Part shown: positions 33,289-41,381 of the stretch, piece by piece
Position numbering within the stretch: the stretch's first letter is position 1
How the letters are laid out: every line of letters starts with the position of its first letter
Assembly: GCA_040218145.1 (NCBI GenBank)
Contig: JAVJQK010000050.1
Coordinates: 124,001-188,000, forward strand
Length of the DNA: 64,000 nt
Reading direction: 5' to 3'
Origin: Sandaracinaceae bacterium
GTDB taxonomy: Bacteria > Myxococcota_A > Polyangia > Polyangiales > Sandaracinaceae
Translations under genes and position numbers: made by a program
The notes under the pieces: model-generated
Told to the model about the DNA's origin: nothing
Databases searched by the model: none
What the model saw: the letters and a program-made list of their open reading frames with translations, nothing else

Positions 33289-34410
33289 ATGAGCTACGGC
33301 GAGGTGGGGGAGCGAGTCGTGATCGAGGCGTTCGGCGAGCGCCCGATGGACGCCATCGAGAGGCATCTGGCGGTGGTCCCGCAGCCGCCCCCGGACCCGG
33401 CGAGCCTCCGACCGGACGACGTGGTGATCGCGGTCAAGAGCAGCGCGGTGGGCTGGGTCGATCTCCTGATGACGAGCGGCCAGTACCAGCACATGCCGAA
33501 GCCGCCCTACACGCCCGGCATGGAGTACGCGGGGGAGGTCGCCTGGGTCGGCCCCGACGCGGAGGGCGTGGCGGTGGGAGACCGCGTGATCGCCGACGCC
33601 TTCCTGGTCGGGCCGCGCTCCCTCGGCGAGCACCAGCGCTGGGGCGGCTTCGCCTCCTGGGCCGTGGCGCCCGCCAACGCGGTGATCCCGCTGCCCGGCC
33701 GGCTCGACTTCGACCAGGGCGCGAGCCTGCTCGGCGCGTACGAGACGGCGTGGCACTGCCTGGTTCATCGGGGGCGCCTGCGGGCGGGCGAGGTCGTGCT
33801 CGTGCACGGAGCGTCGGGGACCACCGGGCTCGCGGCGGTGCACGTGGCGAAGAAGCTCGGCGCGACGGTGATCGCCACCGGGCGCTCGGAGGAGAAGCTC
33901 GCGGTGGTGTCGGCCCAGGGCGCCGACCACGTGCTCGGCACGGCGAGCCCGGGTGAAGACGGCGTGCGTCGATTCAGGGATGACGTCAAGGCGCTCACCG
34001 GAGGGGAGGGCGTGGACGTCGTCTACGACCCGGTCGGCGGAGCCATCTCGCTGGAGTCGCTGCGCTGCGTGCGCTTCGGCGCGCGGTTCCTGATCGTGGG
34101 CTGGGCGTCGACGCCGTTCGTGGCCAGAGGGAAGGGCCAGCGAGGGGCGCCGAACGCGAACGTGCTGCCGACGAACCTGATCATGATGAAGTCGCTCGAC
34201 GTGCTCGGCTGCCCCGCCGTGATCTCCGCCCACCGCGATCCGGCGATGCGCGCGCGGCGCCTCGCGGAGGTGCTCGCGTGGGCCGAGGAGGGCGCGATCA
34301 CCCCGCTGGTGGCGGAGCGGCGTCCGCTCGCGGAGGCGGCGCAGGCGATGCGGGACAAGTGGAAGAGCCGCACCGTCGGCGCGATCGTGCTCCGGCCGGG
34401 CGCGTCGTGA
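33289..34410 (+). CDS. Zinc-free MDR-family NADPH:quinone oxidoreductase
   Basis: A 373-residue medium-chain dehydrogenase/reductase. The GroES-like N-terminus includes TPGMEYAGEVAWVGPDAEG, and the nucleotide-binding half has VLVHGASGTTGLAAVHVAKK (the AxxGxxG NADPH motif of quinone oxidoreductases) and VVYDPVGG. Catalytic zinc Cys/His ligands are absent, as in QOR and crotonyl-reductase-like members. It should reduce quinones or conjugated carbonyls with NADPH in the cytoplasm. The stop overlaps the start of a small lipoprotein gene (GTGA), so they are coupled. Confidence 0.9.
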   Translation: MSYGEVGERVVIEAFGERPMDAIERHLAVVPQPPPDPASLRPDDVVIAVKSSAVGWVDLLMTSGQYQHMPKPPYTPGMEYAGEVAWVGPDAEGVAVGDRVIADAFLVGPRSLGEHQRWGGFASWAVAPANAVIPLPGRLDFDQGASLLGAYETAWHCLVHRGRLRAGEVVLVHGASGTTGLAAVHVAKKLGATVIATGRSEEKLAVVSAQGADHVLGTASPGEDGVRRFRDDVKALTGGEGVDVVYDPVGGAISLESLRCVRFGARFLIVGWASTPFVARGKGQRGAPNANVLPTNLIMMKSLDVLGCPAVISAHRDPAMRARRLAEVLAWAEEGAITPLVAERRPLAEAAQAMRDKWKSRTVGAIVLRPGAS

Positions 34411-34862
34411 CGCGCGCCGTTCTCCTGCCGCTCCTGGCCGCGCTGTCGCTCGGGGGCTGCTACCAGAGTCACGGGCTCGACCCCGACGTGCGGCCGCCCG
34501 ACTCCGGCGTGGCGATGCCCGACGCGGGCGTGGACGCGGGCATGGATTCGGGGCTGCCGCCGTGGGAGCCGCCGCCCGGCGTCTGCGTGCCGCCGCTCGA
34601 GCAGCGGCGACCGAGGTCCTCGCGGGACACCCAGGAGCGCCGCGACCTCGACGCGGTCAGCGCCGCGCTGTTCCGGATGTGCTCCCCGGGAGAGGGCTGC
34701 GGTCGCGTCACCTTCGAGGTGGGCGCGGACGGGCGGGTCAGCCGGATCGAAGACGCGGAGGGCGACGTCGACCGCGAGTGCGCCGAGGAGGCGCTGCTGT
34801 CGCTGTGCGTGCCCGCCCTGGCCGGGGAGCCCTCCACCGAGGTGAACGTCTGCGGCGTCTGA
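34407..34862 (+). CDS. Small lipoprotein with TonB-like conserved Cys domain, hypothetical
   Basis: A 151-residue lipoprotein: the signal MTRAVLLPLLAALSLGGC has Cys at 18, then an Asp/Gly/Met-rich linker (PDAGVDAGMDSG). The C-terminal 90 residues hold four cysteines (MCSPGEGCGRVTFEVG, DRECAEEALLSLC), a spacing like the AgmX/TonB-like C-terminal domain at 15319-16239 but shorter. The start is GTG 34407, overlapping the oxidoreductase stop by 4 bases (GTGA). The function is unknown. It converges on the membrane protein gene at 34884, 21 bp away. Confidence 0.72.
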   Translation: MTRAVLLPLLAALSLGGCYQSHGLDPDVRPPDSGVAMPDAGVDAGMDSGLPPWEPPPGVCVPPLEQRRPRSSRDTQERRDLDAVSAALFRMCSPGEGCGRVTFEVGADGRVSRIEDAEGDVDRECAEEALLSLCVPALAGEPSTEVNVCGV

Positions 34863-34883
34863 CGTGCGTGACGGAGGACGAGA

Positions 34884-36158
34884 TCAGAACTGGCCGCGGA
34901 GCCCGAGCCGGCCCGGGCCCACCTCGAGCGCGTAGCTCCGCGAGCGGCTCCCTCCCGTGAAGGCCACGACCAGCGTCGCGACCGCGTCCACGAAGAGCGC
35001 CGCCGCGCTGATCGCGCTCACCGCGCCGAGCGTCCGGTGGCTCTCCGCGTCCGCGCAGAGCTGCGCGATGACCTCGTCGGGGGGCGCCGCGCAGGGCTCC
35101 GCGTTCGCCATCGCGTGGGCGACGAAGCGCTCGTCCCCGGTCAGCGCGCCCGCGCTCCCGTACTCGCCGAACGCCACCATGGCCTCGGTCGCGGCGAGCA
35201 AGAACGACGCGGTCGCGAGGCCGAACGCCGCGCCGCGTCGATCCCACGACCAGAAGAGGTTGCTCATCGTCGCGATGGCCGCGCCGCCGAACGCCGCGCT
35301 GACCGAGGCGCCCACGGGCCCCGAGACGACCCCGCTCGAGAGCGTCGCGGCGGACAGGACCGCGAGCGATCCGAGGGAGAGCCAGAGCGAGGGCCGCTCG
35401 CGCCCCAGCGTGAACGCCGCTCCCACGCCGAGGTGCGCGGCCCCACCGAGCGCCATGCCGAGGGACAGCCCGACGTGGACGTGCGCCCAGCGTCGCTCGA
35501 TCGGGCCCGCGTGTGCGGCGTAGACCGCGAAGCCGGACGCGGAGGCCGCGCCGCCCACGAAGAGCGCGAGGTTGGCGTCTCGCCACAGCCCCAGCTCGGC
35601 CTCGAAGCGGCGCGGGCCGCCTCCCCGACGCTCCTCGTCGGCGCGGCCTTCGGCGAGCACCAGCGTGACGCTCTGCGTCGATCCGCCTTCCACCGTGAGA
35701 GAGCGCACGCGTACGTAGCTGCCCGGCCGCTGCGCGCGGAGCTCGCGCGTCCCCGCCGCGAGGAGCAGCAGCCTTCCAGCCCGATCCCACTCCGCGGGCG
35801 CCCCGTCCACCGTCACCGACGCGTCGAGGGGCGCGTCGACGCGGACGAGGCCCACGCGGGCGCGGCAGCGGACGAAGCCCGCTCGGAGCCGCGCGCGCCG
35901 CACGCCCCGTGCCCGCTCGGCGCCGCGGAGGTAGAGCCGGAGCGCCGCGACGTGCTCTCCGCGCGCCTCGTGGACGCGGGCCAGCCGCTCGAGGCCGCGC
36001 TCGGGGTCGTCCCCGCGGGCCAGGCGCGCCCAGCGGAGCGCCGCGTCGAGATCGCCCTCGGCGAGGGCCGCGTCGCTCCGCGCGTCGAAGCCGTCCTGGG
36101 CCCGCGCGGGGCCAGCCCAGAGGAGCAGGGAGAGGGTGGAGATCATGAGCCAGCGCAT
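34884..36158 (-). CDS. Exported PEGA-like/multi-pass membrane protein, hypothetical
   Basis: A 424-residue protein. A signal peptide (MRWLMISTLSLLLWAGPARA) is followed by a TPR-like helical stretch (EGDLDAALRWARLARGDDPE) and a PEGA-type beta domain at about 100-180 (ASVTVDGAPAEWDRAGRLLLLAAG). The second half has six or seven hydrophobic helices and ends in GPGRLGLRGQF. This plan (TPR, PEGA, membrane helices) recurs in many Polyangiales proteins of unknown function. ATG 36158 is selected because it begins the signal peptide; an upstream in-frame ATG at 36194 would precede it with 12 polar residues. Confidence 0.72.
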   Translation of the reverse strand: MRWLMISTLSLLLWAGPARAQDGFDARSDAALAEGDLDAALRWARLARGDDPERGLERLARVHEARGEHVAALRLYLRGAERARGVRRARLRAGFVRCRARVGLVRVDAPLDASVTVDGAPAEWDRAGRLLLLAAGTRELRAQRPGSYVRVRSLTVEGGSTQSVTLVLAEGRADEERRGGGPRRFEAELGLWRDANLALFVGGAASASGFAVYAAHAGPIERRWAHVHVGLSLGMALGGAAHLGVGAAFTLGRERPSLWLSLGSLAVLSAATLSSGVVSGPVGASVSAAFGGAAIATMSNLFWSWDRRGAAFGLATASFLLAATEAMVAFGEYGSAGALTGDERFVAHAMANAEPCAAPPDEVIAQLCADAESHRTLGAVSAISAAALFVDAVATLVVAFTGGSRSRSYALEVGPGRLGLRGQF

Positions 36159-36388
36159 GGCCTCAAGCTGCGCGGCGGCGCGGCCGTGGGACACTTACAA
36201 ACCCTCACAAGATGGACCCGCTCGAAGGCTCGCTCGACGCGCTGCGTCATGCGTTCGCGCGCATCGTGGTTGCGATCGGTGTGCTACGGGTCCTAGAAGA
36301 CGGGCGCGGAGCGAGGCCGTGTCCACGTCATGCACGAGCCCCGTACACCTCGACGAGCAGGCAACCGAGTTTTTTCCCCGAGACCGAC

Positions 36389-37429
36389 ATGAGCGACATG
36401 AGCGCGGACATCTCCCCCTCTTCGCCGCCCAAGATGGTGACCGAGGGCCTCCCGAGGGAGCAGCTGCTCCACATCCACGAGCTGATGCTCGAAGGCCGGG
36501 TGCTCGAGGAGCGCCTGATCCGCATGCAGCGTCAGGGCGACGGCTACTTCTGGATCGGCGGCCCCGGTGAGGAGGCCTTCAACACCTGCCTCGGCTTGCA
36601 GGTGAAGAAGGGCCACGGGCTCGAGCACGATTACCTGCACCTCCACTATCGCTCGAGCGGCACGCTGCTCGCGATGGGGGCGCCGTCGATCGACGCGCTC
36701 CGCCAGATGCACAACGTCAAGACCGACCCGTACTCGCAGGGGCGCAACTTCGTCGGTCACTTCAGCAAGCGCGAGTGGAACGTCGTGCCGATCACCTCGC
36801 CGATCGAGGTGCAGTACTCGGTCGCGATCGGGACGGCGATGGCCCAGCGGCGCCACGGCGGCGACGGCATCACCATCGTGCAGGGCGGCGACGCGGGCAC
36901 GGCCGAGGGCGACTTCGCGACCTGCCTCGTCTGGTCTGCGCGGCCCGGCGAAGAGCTGCCCATCCTGATCATCGTCGCGAACAACGAGTGGGGCATCTCC
37001 ACCCCGGCGAGCACGCAGCACGGCGAGAAGCACATCTCCGACCGCGGCAAGGCGTTCGGCATGCGCACCGCGGTGTGCAACGGCAACGACCCCGAGGAGG
37101 CCTGGTACGCGATCCAGGACGCGATGGAGTACGTGCGCCGCGAGCGGAAGCCCTTCGTGCTCGAGGCGCAGCTCTCGCGCCTCTACGGTCACAGCTCGTC
37201 GTCGGGCTCGAACTACGTCGACGGCGAGACGGACTGCCTCGTCGAGATCGAGAAGAAGCTCGTGCAGAACGGGTGGCGCACCGAAGAGGAGCTCCGCCAG
37301 ATGCGCGAGCGGATCGAGGCCGACATGCAGGCCTGGTACAAGCAGGTCAAGGGCGAGCCGAAGCCGAGCCCCGAGGACGCCTTCGACTACGTGTTCGCCG
37401 ACAAGAACATCGTCGGCGGGGAGGTCTGA
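36389..37429 (+). CDS. 2-oxoacid dehydrogenase E1 component, alpha subunit
   Basis: A 346-residue thiamine-diphosphate enzyme subunit of the branched-chain/pyruvate E1-alpha family. The cofactor motif is QGGDAGTAEGDFATCLVW ... NNEWGIS, and GPGEEAFNTCLG and HYRSSGTLLAMG are family blocks. With the beta subunit it decarboxylates a 2-oxo acid and transfers the acyl group to lipoyl-E2. It lies one base before the beta gene, clearly an operon. No E2 or E3 gene is adjacent. BkdA1-like is most likely, given the N-terminal layout, but pyruvate as substrate cannot be excluded. Four TGAGCGACATG-like bases near the start offer more than one ATG; 36389 is the first. Confidence 0.92.
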   Translation: MSDMSADISPSSPPKMVTEGLPREQLLHIHELMLEGRVLEERLIRMQRQGDGYFWIGGPGEEAFNTCLGLQVKKGHGLEHDYLHLHYRSSGTLLAMGAPSIDALRQMHNVKTDPYSQGRNFVGHFSKREWNVVPITSPIEVQYSVAIGTAMAQRRHGGDGITIVQGGDAGTAEGDFATCLVWSARPGEELPILIIVANNEWGISTPASTQHGEKHISDRGKAFGMRTAVCNGNDPEEAWYAIQDAMEYVRRERKPFVLEAQLSRLYGHSSSSGSNYVDGETDCLVEIEKKLVQNGWRTEEELRQMRERIEADMQAWYKQVKGEPKPSPEDAFDYVFADKNIVGGEV

Positions 37430-37430
37430 G

Positions 37431-38630
37431 ATGGCGACCATCGTTCAGGCCGTGCGCATGGCGCTCCACGTCGGCGAAGAGCAGCTCGGCGTCACCGACA
37501 TCTTCGGCGAGGACGTGGGCCCGCCCCTCGGCGGCGTCTTCACCGCGACCCAGGGCTTGAAGACCGCGTGGAACACGCCGCTCGACGAGCGCGGGATCGT
37601 CGGCGCCGCGATGGGGCTCGCGCTGGCGGGCCAGCGCCCCGTCGCCGAGATCCAGTTCTGCGACTACGCGTTCAACACGATCGACCTGCTGAAGCTCGCC
37701 GGGAACACCTACTGGTCCTGCGCGGGCGACTGGAACGTGCCGATGACGCTGATGACGCCCGTGGGCGCCGGCATCCACGGCAGCATCTACCACTCGCACT
37801 CGTTCGACGCGCAGGCGACGCGCATCCCCGGCTGGAAGATCGTGATGCCCAGCAACCCGCGCGACGCGTACGGGCTGCTGCTCAGCGCGATCGCGGATCC
37901 GAACCCGGTGATGGTGCTCCTCCCCAAGGCGCTGATGCGCGCCAAGGCCGAGGGCCCCGAGGAGATGATCCCGGGGGAGCCCGAGAGCGCACGGGAGCTC
38001 CGCGACCGCATCGACGCTCCGGTCGGCGATCGCTCGGAGTGGGTGCCGAGCTGGCCGGACACGGCGCTCGAGCTGATCCCGCTCGGCAAGAGCAAGACGC
38101 TCCGCGAGGGCAACGACCTCACCGTCGTCACCTACGGGCGGCTGGCCCGGGTGGCGATGAAGGCGGTCGACGCGCTGCGCGAGGAGCAGGGCATCGGCGC
38201 CGAGCTGATCGACATGCGCTCGCTGCACCCGTACGACTGGGACGCCATCGAGGCGAGCGTGCGGAAGACGGGGCGCGTGGTCTTCATGAACGAAGACACG
38301 GAGATCACGAACTTCGGCGAGCACCTCGTGCGCCGCACGTGCGACGAGCTGTTCGGGGAGCTGCGCGTGGCGCCGCGGCTTCACGCGGGCGCGCACCTGC
38401 CCGGCGTCGGGCTCTCCGAGCCGCTCGAGATCGCCTCCATCCCGACCCTGGAGTCGGTCACCCAGGCCATCCGCGAGCTCGCGGAGGCGCCCGAGGTGGG
38501 CCGCAGTCAGCGCGATCAGCCGCGGGTCACGCGCCGCAAGCCGACCGTGGACTTCACGCTCGACCCGCGCGAGATGACGGGCAACATCGTCACGCGCGAG
38601 ATCTTCGGCCGCTCGCTCCGCTACCGCTGA
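37431..38630 (+). CDS. 2-oxoacid dehydrogenase E1 component, beta subunit
   Basis: A 399-residue transketolase-type beta subunit. Blocks include VTDIFGEDVGPPLGGVF, TPLDERGIVGAAMGLAL, AEIQFCDYAFNTIDLL, ELIDMRSLHPYDWDAI and VFMNEDTEITNFGEHL. It pairs with the alpha subunit to form the thiamine-diphosphate active site at the interface. It is about 60 residues longer than typical E1-beta (325-340): the additions are between residues 180 and 205 and at the C-terminus. The gene begins one base after the alpha stop, and its 3' end overlaps the convergent DUF gene at 38621 by 10 bp. Confidence 0.93.
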   Translation: MATIVQAVRMALHVGEEQLGVTDIFGEDVGPPLGGVFTATQGLKTAWNTPLDERGIVGAAMGLALAGQRPVAEIQFCDYAFNTIDLLKLAGNTYWSCAGDWNVPMTLMTPVGAGIHGSIYHSHSFDAQATRIPGWKIVMPSNPRDAYGLLLSAIADPNPVMVLLPKALMRAKAEGPEEMIPGEPESARELRDRIDAPVGDRSEWVPSWPDTALELIPLGKSKTLREGNDLTVVTYGRLARVAMKAVDALREEQGIGAELIDMRSLHPYDWDAIEASVRKTGRVVFMNEDTEITNFGEHLVRRTCDELFGELRVAPRLHAGAHLPGVGLSEPLEIASIPTLESVTQAIRELAEAPEVGRSQRDQPRVTRRKPTVDFTLDPREMTGNIVTREIFGRSLRYR

Positions 38631-39166
38631 ACCGGCGCGACCGCCGACGGGGCGGCGGGCCGTGACGCGACGGTCTTGCCGCTGCGGACCTGCAGCGCGC
38701 CCGTGGAGCGGAAGGCGTAGCGGGCCGCCTCCGCCTCCTCGGCCGTGCGCGCGATGACGCCGAGCGCGGTGCCGCCGCGGTCCTCGTCCGCCTCGAAGAA
38801 GTCGGCGCGGAGCGTGGGCTTGCGCCAGCCGAACACGGCCCCGACGACAGCGCCGAGGGGGAACGCCAGCGCGGCGCCCCAGAGGGCCGACGCCCAGTGG
38901 CCGGCGGTGAAGGGGTGGTCGTTCACCCACGTGATCTCGGCCGTGGTCGAGACCCCGAGGATCAGCGCGCCGAACGCCGCGGCCAGCGCTCCGCCGAGCC
39001 AGGCGTAGCGGCCCGCGGCGTGGTGCGCGAACGCCGCGAGGTGCGGACCCCGCGTGTCATCGGGGGCGAGCAACGAGGTGCGCTCGTCCGGGATGCCTTG
39101 CTCGCGCATCATCGCCTTGGCTTTCCGCGCCGCCTCGGTGGTCTTGTACAGTCCGATCAGCCTCAT
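38621..39166 (-). CDS. General-stress-17M-like membrane protein
   Basis: A 181-residue protein. The N-terminal LIGLYKTTEAARKAKAMMRE and the later GVIARTAEEAEAARYAF are the two halves of a ferredoxin-like (general stress protein 17M/DUF1269-like) domain. Between them lie two hydrophobic helices with small residues (YAWLGGALAAAFGALILGV, GAALAFPLGAVVGAVFGW). The function is unknown; relatives respond to stress. Its 3' end overlaps E1-beta by 10 bp in a convergent arrangement. TAGCGT ends 6 nt before the ATG. Confidence 0.78.
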   Translation of the reverse strand: MRLIGLYKTTEAARKAKAMMREQGIPDERTSLLAPDDTRGPHLAAFAHHAAGRYAWLGGALAAAFGALILGVSTTAEITWVNDHPFTAGHWASALWGAALAFPLGAVVGAVFGWRKPTLRADFFEADEDRGGTALGVIARTAEEAEAARYAFRSTGALQVRSGKTVASRPAAPSAVAPVQR

Positions 39167-39172
39167 GCGGGC

Positions 39173-39178
39173 ACGCTA
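39173..39178 (-). promoter_or_regulatory. TAnnnT -10 element of the stress-17M-like gene
   Basis: TAGCGT ends 6 nt before ATG 39166, with no Shine-Dalgarno in between. Confidence 0.45.
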
Positions 39179-39220
39179 GGGTCAGCTCGCTCGCCGCGCC
39201 GCTCGTGTCAGACTCGGGGT

Positions 39221-39799
39221 ATGACGAGACTGCTTCTCTTGGGGATCGGGGCGCTGGCGCTCGTCGGCTGCTCGGACAGCCACGGCGCGGGTGGGGACGG
39301 GGGCGGCGAGGACGCCGGCGGGACGAGCGGGCTCGACCTGTGCGAGACGCCCGACGACTGCGTGGTGGTCCCGGCGAGCTGCTGCGGCACCTGCGGCGAG
39401 CCCACGCGCGACGACGCGGTGGCGCTGAACCGCGCTTCCGCGTCGACCTACCGCGACATGGCGTGCGGGGACGACTTCGCTTGCCCCGCGTGCGCGGGCA
39501 TGCCCGACCCGACGCTGCTCGCCACGTGCGAGGCCAACCGCTGCGTCGTGGTGGACCTGCAAGCGCACGTGTCGACCGAGTGCGGGAGCGACGCGGATTG
39601 TCGCGTGCGGACGGCCGACTGCTGCGAGTGCGGCGGCGCGACGGATCCCGCGTCCATGGTCGCGATCGCCATCGACGACGCGGCCGCCTTCGAGGCGCTC
39701 GTGTGCGGCGGCGACTTCGGCTGCCCGGAGTGCGCCCCCGCCTACCCGGCGAGCTACTCCGCGGTGTGCGAGGCGGGGCGCTGCCGCTTCGTGCCCTGA
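39221..39799 (+). CDS. Lipoprotein with a duplicated 10-cysteine module
   Basis: A 192-residue lipoprotein: the signal MTRLLLLGIGALALVGC has Cys at 17. The rest is two tandem modules of about 75 residues, each with ten cysteines in nearly the same spacing: C-x5-C-x6-CC-x(1-2)-C, then C-x5-C-x2-C, then C-x4-C. Module one has CETPDDC, CGDDFACPAC and CEANRC; module two has CGSDADC, CGGDFGCPEC and CEAGRC. Such a pattern suggests disulfide-locked domains at the cell surface. I do not recognise a named family. CAGACT ends 6 nt before the ATG, close to the window's -10 pattern. Confidence 0.82.
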   Translation: MTRLLLLGIGALALVGCSDSHGAGGDGGGEDAGGTSGLDLCETPDDCVVVPASCCGTCGEPTRDDAVALNRASASTYRDMACGDDFACPACAGMPDPTLLATCEANRCVVVDLQAHVSTECGSDADCRVRTADCCECGGATDPASMVAIAIDDAAAFEALVCGGDFGCPECAPAYPASYSAVCEAGRCRFVP

Positions 39800-39811
39800 C
39801 CGATCCGCCGA

Positions 39812-40264
39812 TCAGCGGCCGTATCCGAAGCCGGCGCCGACCATTCCGAGCAGGCCGACGAGGGTGCCGAGCCCGCCGAGCAAGACGCCGACGATCGAGA
39901 GCCCGATCACGGCGTAGAACCCGTTGCCCAGGCGCTCCTTCGCGGCTCCGTCCGTCACCACCCGGTAGATCGTGGCCCCGCCCAGGAACATGGGGATCGG
40001 GCAGAGCACGAAGAAGAACACGCCGAGGCTGCTCATGCAGCAGGTGCTGACGCCGAGCAGGACCGAGGCCGCCGCCGCGCCGTAGAGGTTGCGGTTGGTG
40101 GTCGGGTCCTTGTCGGCGATCAGCGCGTCCGCCTGCCCGGCCTGCCCGATGGCGTGACAGCGCGCGCACACCAGGTTGCCGCTCGCGTCGTAGCCGCCGC
40201 GCTGCGGGTCCATGACCTCGGCGCACTGCGGACAGCGCGGCGCCCCATCCCGAAACGGATCCAT
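39812..40264 (-). CDS. Zinc-ribbon membrane protein, hypothetical
   Basis: A 150-residue protein. The N-terminus has a CPQC ... CARC zinc ribbon (residues 11-36), then a short linker and two or three hydrophobic helices (AAAASVLLGVSTCCMSSLGV, FYAVIGLSIVGVLLGGLG). The last segment is Gly-rich. This is a common plan for small envelope proteins annotated DUF-like, but no family is assigned. TACGCA ends 6 nt before ATG 40264, one base off the TAnnnT pattern. It lies 12 bp from the convergent Cys-module lipoprotein and 24 bp downstream of the PilZ gene on the same strand. Confidence 0.72.
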   Translation of the reverse strand: MDPFRDGAPRCPQCAEVMDPQRGGYDASGNLVCARCHAIGQAGQADALIADKDPTTNRNLYGAAAASVLLGVSTCCMSSLGVFFFVLCPIPMFLGGATIYRVVTDGAAKERLGNGFYAVIGLSIVGVLLGGLGTLVGLLGMVGAGFGYGR

Positions 40265-40288
40265 GCAAGCTGCGTAGCAGATCCGCGC

Positions 40289-41335
40289 TCAGGCGACCAC
40301 GCGCGTCGCCTCGTCTTCCTCGCGCGCGAGATCGAGGAGCAGCGCGGTCGTGGACGCGCCGAGGCGATCGGGGCGGTCCACCGGCTCGAGGGTCAGGGCG
40401 AAGCTGCCCTGGCCGCGGCGGCAGAGCTCCGCCAGCACCGCCCGGGGCGCCGCCCCGGAGCCGTCCATCGCGTCGACGACCCGACCGTCCTGGAGGAAGA
40501 CCTCGATCCCGTCCCCCTCCGCGCCGCCCACCCGGAGCACGCCGGTCATCTGCTCGAGGCCCGCGAGCGACAGGAGGCTCGGCACGCCGAGCATCGCGAG
40601 GTCGCCGCTCAGGTGCTCCTTGCGGGTCGGCGTGATCTCCGAGGTCGGCGCCACGGCCGCCTCGACCACCTTGGTGAGCGCGTCGTGCACCCCGTGCACC
40701 GAGCGGTCCACGCCCTCCGGCAGCGTCTGCGACGACAGCTCGATCCGGGTCCGGAAGGTCCCGCTCTTGCTTCGCCGCGATCGCACCGCGCAGCCCTCGA
40801 CCTTCACGCTGCCGCCCTCCGGCGTCGGCAGCTCGACGCGGATCGTCTCGCCCTTGCGGAGCTGCCAGTCGGTCTCGATGGAGAGCCCGCCGAGGCTGAC
40901 CGCGTCGACCCGCGCGTCCTCGCTCGAGCCGTCCTCCTTGGAGAGCCTCGCGGTGAGCGCGTGCCCCGTCTCGACCTCGCCGCTGCCGAGCTCGCCGCGG
41001 GTGACGTGGAGGAGCATCGCGGCGATCTCCTCTCGCTTGCCGGCCTCGTAGAAGAGGAACTCGAAGGCGACGCCGCTGACGACGGTGCCCTCGAGCAGAT
41101 CGTCGCTCTTGAGCACGCGCACCACGCGACCCGGGACCTCGACCCGCATCTCCTTGTCGCGCGTGCGGATCTTGAGCGCGTGTACCGCCCCCGGATCCAC
41201 CGCGAGGTTCGCGTCGACGAAGAGCCCGGTGAGGCTCAGATCGCCGTGGCGAAGCGTCGCGCGATTCTCCACCCCGCCCACCTGCACTTCGAGGGAAGCG
41301 CGGACGCGCGGGGTGCGCCGCCGTTCGATGCCCAT
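40289..41335 (-). CDS. PilZ-domain protein with C-terminal DUF4388
   Basis: A 348-residue protein. The N-terminal PilZ domain has the c-di-GMP motif in two parts: ERRRTPRVRA (RxxxR) and DLSLTGLFVD (D/NxSxxG). A second PilZ-like unit follows at about 125-220 (ARVDAVSLGGLSIETD). The C-terminal 110 residues are DUF4388-like (MLGVPSLLSLAGLEQMTGVL, IEVFLQDGRVVDAMDG). It probably reads c-di-GMP levels and passes the signal through DUF4388 contacts, which in myxobacteria relate to motility. The start has TAGTGG 7 nt upstream. Confidence 0.82.
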   Translation of the reverse strand: MGIERRRTPRVRASLEVQVGGVENRATLRHGDLSLTGLFVDANLAVDPGAVHALKIRTRDKEMRVEVPGRVVRVLKSDDLLEGTVVSGVAFEFLFYEAGKREEIAAMLLHVTRGELGSGEVETGHALTARLSKEDGSSEDARVDAVSLGGLSIETDWQLRKGETIRVELPTPEGGSVKVEGCAVRSRRSKSGTFRTRIELSSQTLPEGVDRSVHGVHDALTKVVEAAVAPTSEITPTRKEHLSGDLAMLGVPSLLSLAGLEQMTGVLRVGGAEGDGIEVFLQDGRVVDAMDGSGAAPRAVLAELCRRGQGSFALTLEPVDRPDRLGASTTALLLDLAREEDEATRVVA

Positions 41336-41381
41336 CGAGGATCCACTACGACTCTTTCGGACGATCCTTTAGAACTCGGGC

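Noticed and set aside
28326-33290. A 1654-codon open frame on the minus strand, and similarly long frames on the plus strand
   Set aside because: It overlaps the clear pilB, OPT and DUF4388 genes in another frame, reads as Arg/Ala/Gly/Pro-rich low-complexity protein, and is explained by very high GC at third codon positions.
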